NCBI GenBank assembly: GCA_003520145.1
Contig: DOVJ01000090.1
Location: 1-8,660 of the forward strand
DNA: 8,660 nucleotides
Direction: 5' to 3'
From: Eubacterium sp.
Lineage (GTDB): Bacteria; Bacillota; Clostridia; Lachnospirales; Lachnospiraceae
In this document: positions 7,302 through 8,660 of the stretch, one piece after another
How the letters are laid out: each line of letters begins with the position of its first letter
Numbering within the stretch: the stretch's first letter is position 1
Made by a program: the position numbers and the translations under genes
Notes under the pieces: generated by a model
What the model was told of the DNA's origin: nothing
The model's database searches: none
What the model saw: only the letters and a program-made list of their open reading frames with translations

Positions 7302-7334
7302 CTTACCTCCGAAAGGCTGTCTGGCTATAGTTCA

Positions 7335-7793
7335 TCAGAAAGAGAATCCCATCTCAGAAAGCTTAGCTATCATAGCATCTATATTCTCTTCAGGCTCTTC
7401 CATAGCAGCCTTAAATCTCTTCGCATTCCATAATTCTATATGATCACCGACACCGCACAACACTATCTCGCTCTCAGCTTCAAGCCCGGCAAACTCTCTT
7501 TGATAGGCAGGAACCGTAAAACGACCCGACTTATCAAGTTCCGCTCTCTCCGCACTGCTAAGGAAGTATCTCTTAGCGGCTCTGGCTTCAGGTCCGGCGC
7601 TATCAGGTATAGCTGATAACCTTGCAGCAAATCCATCCCACGCCGATGGGCTATAAAGAGTAAGAGCCTTATCATAGCCATACGAAATCACGAATTCATT
7701 ACCGATCTTGTCTACGAGTTCTTCTCGATAGCTTAGTGGTACATTGACTCTAAACTTAGCGTCAAGAGTGTTATGATACTGACCTCTGAACAC
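7335..7793 (-). CDS. mraZ: Transcriptional regulator MraZ, GTG start
   Basis: AbrB-fold DNA-binding protein, first gene of most dcw clusters, known in other bacteria to repress or tune its own operon. The 152-aa protein begins MFRGQYHNTLDAK, the family's normal N-terminus, which fixes the GTG codon as the start; AAGGAGG lies just upstream. It has the usual two half-domains. The first carries DAKFRVNVP (11-19) where the family normally has DxKGRxxxP, so the Gly of the motif is replaced by Phe14, while Arg15 (needed for DNA binding in E. coli MraZ) remains. The second has the canonical DKSGRFTVP (87-95). IVLCGVGDHIELWN (110-123) and the C-terminal KLSEMGF are also typical. The predicted promoter is about 130 nt upstream. 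I did not find the tandem TGGGN boxes described for MraZ targets in E. coli. Confidence 0.96.
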   Translation of the reverse strand: MFRGQYHNTLDAKFRVNVPLSYREELVDKIGNEFVISYGYDKALTLYSPSAWDGFAARLSAIPDSAGPEARAAKRYFLSSAERAELDKSGRFTVPAYQREFAGLEAESEIVLCGVGDHIELWNAKRFKAAMEEPEENIDAMIAKLSEMGFSF

Positions 7794-7797
7794 GGCT

Positions 7798-7804
7798 CCT
7801 CCTT
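7798..7804 (-). promoter_or_regulatory. Shine-Dalgarno site of mraZ (supports GTG start)
   Basis: AAGGAGG on the minus strand lies 4 nt before the GTG at 7793-7791. Together with the family-typical N-terminus it settles this non-ATG start. Confidence 0.8.
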
Positions 7805-7891
7805 CCTATACCCCAAAACTGACTTATATTAAAAACAAATTTAACATCTGTTGATGTTTTGTAATCCATCCTCTGATTTTCGATAAAAAAT

Positions 7892-7906
7892 GGGATTAAA
7901 ACCCAC
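7892..7906 (-). repeat. Inverted repeat TGGG-N7-CCCA in the mraZ leader
   Basis: The minus strand reads TGGGTTTTAATCCCA. With flanking A-U and G-U pairs it can form a stem of about six pairs followed by a run of six T. It lies a few bases after the predicted transcription start. It could be a weak attenuator-like hairpin or an operator made of two opposed TGGG half-sites; the G-C core is only three pairs, so a full terminator is unlikely. Confidence 0.35.
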
Positions 7907-7920
7907 TCAGGTACATTTCT

Positions 7921-7949
7921 ATAATACGATTTTTTTCGTTAATTTGCAA
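7921..7949 (-). promoter_or_regulatory. Candidate sigma-A promoter of the mraZ-dcw operon
   Basis: On the minus strand, TTGCAA (7949-7944) and TATTAT (7926-7921) are separated by 17 nt; the -35 matches consensus at 4 of 6 and the -10 at 5 of 6 positions. A start near 7914 gives a leader of about 120 nt before mraZ. The DNA just upstream (7953-7980) consists almost only of A and T tracts and could act as an UP element. No comparable promoter was seen nearer to mraZ. Confidence 0.6.
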
Positions 7950-7985
7950 GGGTTTTTCGAAAAAAAATCGAAGTTTTTTTGCCTC

Positions 7986-8007
7986 AAAAGGCTCTGTTAA
8001 GCCTTTT
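7986..8007. terminator. Second, weaker terminator-like hairpin
   Basis: A perfect 8-bp stem AAAAGGCT / AGCCTTTT encloses a 6-nt loop. It is symmetric, with A and T tracts in the stem, so it could act in either direction; the T run after the stem is short (4-5). It uses the same AAGGCT-N6-AGCCTT core as the main terminator 95 bp away and may serve as a backup that protects the dcw promoter from read-through. Confidence 0.4.
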
Positions 8008-8047
8008 TCACAACATATTGTGATGGGCGCTCACAGGAACACAATAT
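8008..8047. repeat. Alternating inverted arms (TCACAA, TTGTGA, TCACA, CACAAT)
   Basis: TCACAACATATTGTGA (8008-8023) is palindromic at 14 of 16 positions. Its right arm TGTGA (8019-8023) also pairs with TCACA (8031-8035) across 7 nt, and ATATTGTG (8015-8022) pairs with CACAATAT (8040-8047). These hairpins exclude each other. They could be operator half-sites or alternative RNA folds; neither is demonstrated. Confidence 0.4.
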
Positions 8048-8072
8048 ATAGAAAAATAGGTGAAAAAAGGGT

Positions 8073-8120
8073 AAAAAAAAAAGGCTAAGGAAAGCCTTCA
8101 TAACAAGACCTTCCTTAGCC
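8073..8120 (-). terminator. Intrinsic terminator of the metal-binding protein gene
   Basis: On the minus strand the 10-bp arm GGCTAAGGAA pairs perfectly with TTCCTTAGCC, and the pairing extends inward six more pairs with two G-U wobbles, leaving a 6-nt loop (8099-8104). Ten T residues follow (8082-8073). The wobbles form only in minus-strand RNA, which fits termination of the gene ending 12 nt upstream. A shorter hairpin, AAGGCT-N6-AGCCTT (8081-8098), can form before the same T run. Confidence 0.9.
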
Positions 8121-8132
8121 ATTTCACATTCT

Positions 8133-8660
8133 TTAATTAAGTCCTTTTTGAAGGACCTTCAGATTCTTTTCCATAATCCCAAGATAAGATGCCCCATCAT
8201 CGATTTCTTTTTTACTTGTAGACTGCATAGAGTCGATTTCAAGCACTTCTTTGTTCTTATCAGAGCACGATTCTATGATAGCATTAGCAAGCTTTTTATC
8301 AGATTTATCGATAACAAACACAAACCCAAGCTTCTTTTCCTCAAGTTTCTTTGCAAGAAAAACTACAGTTTCAAAGCTTGCTTCTGAATCCGCAGAACAC
8401 CCCGCAAATGCTGCATAATAATCCAGACAGTAATCGTCCACCAAGTATCTGAATGGGAATCTGTCGCCGAATACCACCGTCTTATTCTTTGAGTTCTTGA
8501 TCATATCGATGAACTCTTTGTCGAGTTTCTCAAGCTTTTCTACATATGCTGCAACATTCTTTTCAATAGCCTCTGAATCGCCCTTCTTTTTAAGAACATC
8601 AGCTATTTGCTCACACAGATACTTAGAATTCTTAAGTGAAAGCCATATATGTTCATCATA
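8133..8660 (-). CDS. Metal (zinc/manganese) ABC transporter substrate-binding protein, ZnuA/AdcA family (C-terminal part)
   Basis: Extracytoplasmic solute-binding protein of the cluster A-I type that captures Zn2+ or Mn2+ and delivers it to an ABC importer. Only the last 175 codons lie in the window; the frame is open to the right edge, so the internal Met at 8504 is not the start. Family-typical stretches are YDEHIWLS at the edge (its His matches the second metal ligand of ZnuA), the long linking helix rich in Lys/Glu (about 15-58 of the fragment), FGDRFPFRYLVDDY (64-77), AAFAGCSADSEASFETV (83-99) and the C-terminal YLGIMEKNLKVL (159-170). Where many ZnuA/AdcA proteins have a His ligand at the start of the C-terminal lobe, this one has FGDRFPF. 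It is separated from the dcw operon by a strong terminator, so it is probably an unrelated neighbour. Metal specificity cannot be told from this fragment. Confidence 0.88.
   Translation of the reverse strand, partial: YDEHIWLSLKNSKYLCEQIADVLKKKGDSEAIEKNVAAYVEKLEKLDKEFIDMIKNSKNKTVVFGDRFPFRYLVDDYCLDYYAAFAGCSADSEASFETVVFLAKKLEEKKLGFVFVIDKSDKKLANAIIESCSDKNKEVLEIDSMQSTSKKEIDDGASYLGIMEKNLKVLQKGLN

Larger units (their letters stand above)
7794..8132. other. Intergenic regulatory region between the metal-binding protein gene and mraZ
   Basis: There is no credible gene in these 339 bases. From right to left it holds the terminator of the upstream gene (8073-8120), a cluster of TGTGA/TCACA-type inverted arms (8008-8047), a second terminator-like hairpin (7986-8007), two CGA-(A/T)-TCG elements (7927-7938 and 7958-7970), the dcw promoter (7921-7949), and an AT-rich leader with a TGGG-N7-CCCA repeat and a small hairpin AACATC-AACA-GATGTT (7843-7858). 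No riboswitch or known leader RNA was recognised. Confidence 0.7.

Noticed and set aside
7843..7858. Small hairpin AACATC-AACA-GATGTT in the mraZ leader as a riboswitch or terminator
   Set aside because: The six-pair AT-rich stem is isolated, the T-rich run does not follow directly, and no known leader RNA consensus is visible.
8141..8156. Hairpin GTCCTT-TTTG-AAGGAC near the end of the metal-binding protein gene
   Set aside because: It lies within codons for the C-terminal LQKGL, has a short stem and no following T run; the true terminator is downstream at 8073-8120.
8133..8504. A complete 123-aa protein starting at the Met at 8504
   Set aside because: The frame stays open to the right edge and the upstream codons encode conserved family sequence (YDEHIWLS), so the gene is cut by the window and not short.
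1..8660. Mobile elements, CRISPR array, tRNA or rRNA genes, phage or defence genes
   Set aside because: No transposase, integrase, regularly spaced repeats, cloverleaf or rRNA-like sequence was seen; all coding space is occupied by dcw genes and one metal uptake gene.

Overview
The window is a division and cell wall (dcw) cluster read entirely on the minus strand. Gene content and order, low-to-moderate GC, AT-rich intergenic DNA and protein sequence style point to an anaerobic Firmicute of class Clostridia, most likely a Lachnospiraceae-type organism. That placement is an inference from family resemblance, not from a marker gene.

In transcription order (right to left) the layout is: the 3' part of a metal-binding lipoprotein gene of the ZnuA/AdcA type (8133-8660, cut by the window edge); a strong intrinsic terminator (about 8073-8120); a 339-bp intergenic region with further inverted repeats and a good sigma-A-type promoter (7921-7949); then mraZ, rsmH (mraW), ftsL, a class B penicillin-binding protein (ftsI/pbpB type), murD, ftsW, ftsQ (divIB), and the first 107 codons of ftsZ, which run off the left edge. 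Gaps between mraZ and ftsQ are -8 to +33 nt, so these genes look like one translationally coupled operon. A second promoter candidate lies in the 72-nt ftsQ-ftsZ gap and would allow extra ftsZ transcription.

The genes make one machine. MraZ is the cluster's regulator. RsmH methylates 16S rRNA. MurD makes a cytoplasmic peptidoglycan precursor. FtsW polymerises lipid II and the PBP cross-links the strands at the septum. FtsL and FtsQ/DivIB scaffold and activate that synthase pair. FtsZ forms the ring. The order is compact: there is no room for mraY, murG or murB at the places where Bacillus carries them, and no ftsA before ftsZ.

I found no unknown multi-gene system. The points worth a second look are small: unusual residues in FtsW and MraZ, a very long charged cytoplasmic tail on FtsQ, a TTG start with its own promoter for ftsZ, and operator-like and hairpin structures upstream of mraZ.
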